Shown here: piece by piece, positions 63,260-64,000 of the stretch
Layout: each line of letters starts with the position of its first letter
How positions within the stretch are numbered: the first letter of the stretch is position 1
The notes under the pieces: generated by a model
Told to the model about the DNA's origin: nothing
The model's input: only the letters and a program-made list of their open reading frames with translations
The model's database searches: none
DNA from: Petrolisthes cinctipes
Taxonomy: Eukaryota > Arthropoda > Malacostraca > Decapoda > Porcellanidae
Assembly (NCBI GenBank): GCA_033782935.1
Contig: JAWQEG010000710.1
Coordinates: 5,332,001 to 5,396,000 of the forward strand
DNA length: 64,000 bases
Direction of reading: 5' to 3'
Program-made: the position numbers and the translations under genes

Positions 63260-64000
63260 GTCCCAGAAGCGATCTGTACATGCCTACTCCGTGTTAGAGT
63301 ATTTTAAAAAATAGATGCTCAAAACATACTGAAAATCGATCTTTTAGGTGCACAAAAGTCGATATGTGCATGCATCTTCAGTACCCGTTTATATCTCAAA
63401 TTCAGGCTCAAAACACCCGTAAATTCAATTTTTTGGGGTCCCAGAAGCAATCTGTACATGCCTACTCAGTGTTAGAGTATTTTCAAAATACAGGCCCAAA
63501 ACATGCTGAAAATCGATATTTTAGATGCGCAAAGTCAATATGTGCATATATCTTCTGTACCCGTTTATATCTCAAATTCAGGCTCAAAACACCCGTAAAT
63601 TCAATATTTTGGGGTCCCAGAAGCAATCTGTACAGTGCTAGAATATTTTCAAAATATAGGCTAAAACCATGCTAAAAATCGATCTTTTAAGTGCCAAAAA
63701 GTCGATATCTCAAATTCAGTCCCAAAACACCCGAAAATTCGATATTTAGGGGTCCCAGAAGCGATCTGTACATGCCTACTCCGTGTTAGAGTATTTTCAA
63801 AATACAGGCCAAAAACATACTGAAAATCGATCTTTTAGGTGCCCAAAAGTCGATATGTGCATGCATCTTCTGTACCCGTTTATATCTCAAATTCTGGCCC
63901 TAAACACCCGAAAATTCGATATTTTGGGGTCCCAGAAGCGATCTATACATGCCTACTCCGTGTTAGAGTATTTTCAAAATTCAGGCCCAAAACATGCTGA
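63260..64000. repeat. Start of the next block, opening with the marked trimer; cut by the window end
   Basis: The marked A1 B1 C3 ('tattttaaaaaatagatgc', 'cgtaaattcaatttttt', 'gatgcgcaaag'), then A2 and the beginning of B2. Together with the sequence from about 62950 it matches 52130-52860 at an offset of 10815 bp. Confidence 0.87.

Larger units (their letters stand above)
1..64000. repeat. Satellite DNA array filling the whole window
   Basis: The anchor 'gtcccagaag' recurs every 138, 148, 176 or 177 bp from the first to the last line, always in the same orientation. I saw no inverted copy, no transposon insertion and no unique sequence, and the array runs off both window ends. One B1 monomer counted by hand is 66 G+C in 176 bp. 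Tandem AT-rich monomers close to nucleosome repeat length, arranged in higher-order repeats, are typical of eukaryotic centromeric or pericentromeric satellites; the chromosomal location here is inferred. The repeats probably serve as chromatin substrate rather than code for anything. I do not recognise the family by name. Confidence 0.98.

Noticed and set aside
1..64000. CRISPR array
   Set aside because: The repeats are contiguous without unique spacers, and unit length and degeneracy do not fit.
1..64000. Hammerhead or other self-cleaving ribozyme in the satellite
   Set aside because: Some satellites near 500 bp carry hammerheads, so I looked for the 'ctgatga' and 'cgaaac' core. The first is absent; 'ctgaaaatcgat' does not fit.
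1..64000. Trypanosome 177-bp minichromosome repeat or a known plant centromere family
   Set aside because: The monomer length fits, but I could not recognise the sequence as any such family from memory. Naming one would need a database search.

Overview
The whole window is one uninterrupted, head-to-tail satellite DNA array. I found no protein-coding gene, RNA gene, transposon, CRISPR array, telomeric repeat or unique sequence, and no inverted block. Such an array points to a eukaryotic chromosome, most likely centromeric, pericentromeric or another heterochromatic block. The species cannot be named from this sequence and I do not recognise the monomer as a published family. Class differences of CpG-to-CpA type hint at a genome that methylates cytosine; a plant would fit, but this is a guess. 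GC is about 37% (hand count of one monomer).

The array is nested on at least five levels. (1) A long monomer of 176-177 bp consists of two diverged half-units of about 87 and 89-90 bp. (2) There are three monomer roles: A (177 bp), B (176 bp) and C, a 29-bp-deleted form (148 bp, or 138 bp when a further 10 bp is missing). Subtypes used here: A1 has 'tacatgctcaaaac', A2 has 'tacaggccaaaaac', B1 has 'tacaggccc' with 'attttagatgccc', B2 has 'attcaggccc' with 'atttttggtgccc'. C1 has 'atcgatctttt', C2 has 'atcgacatttt', C3 has the 10-bp deletion. Monomer starts are counted from the conserved 'gtccc'. (3) A-B-C makes a 501-bp trimer (491 bp with C3). (4) Two trimer types, A1-B1-C2 and A2-B2-C1, often alternate as a hexamer of about 1002 bp. 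(5) Blocks of 1-6 kb built of these units are duplicated again.

Layout: 1-7030 holds mixed trimers and dimers, with its first 1.3 kb repeated 5737 bp downstream. 7031-18528 holds two nearly identical copies of a 35-monomer, 5749-bp super-unit. 18529-22433 contains a 1001-bp spaced duplication, a copy of a 1.6-kb segment seen 15.4 kb upstream and one truncated monomer. 22434-31780 is a nested series P-x-P-P-x-(P) with a 2131-bp unit P and a 992-bp hexamer x. 33934-39524 carries a 3279-bp spaced duplication. 39525-43467 is a transition with small indels. 43468-64000 is mainly regular trimers, with a marked trimer recurring eight times at multi-trimer spacings.

Dimers (324 bp), tetramers (677 bp) and hybrid monomers are the products expected from unequal exchange between A, B and C. 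The many open frames of 60-137 codons arise from the repeat geometry and are not annotated as genes. All coordinates and comparisons were made by eye, so identities are estimates.
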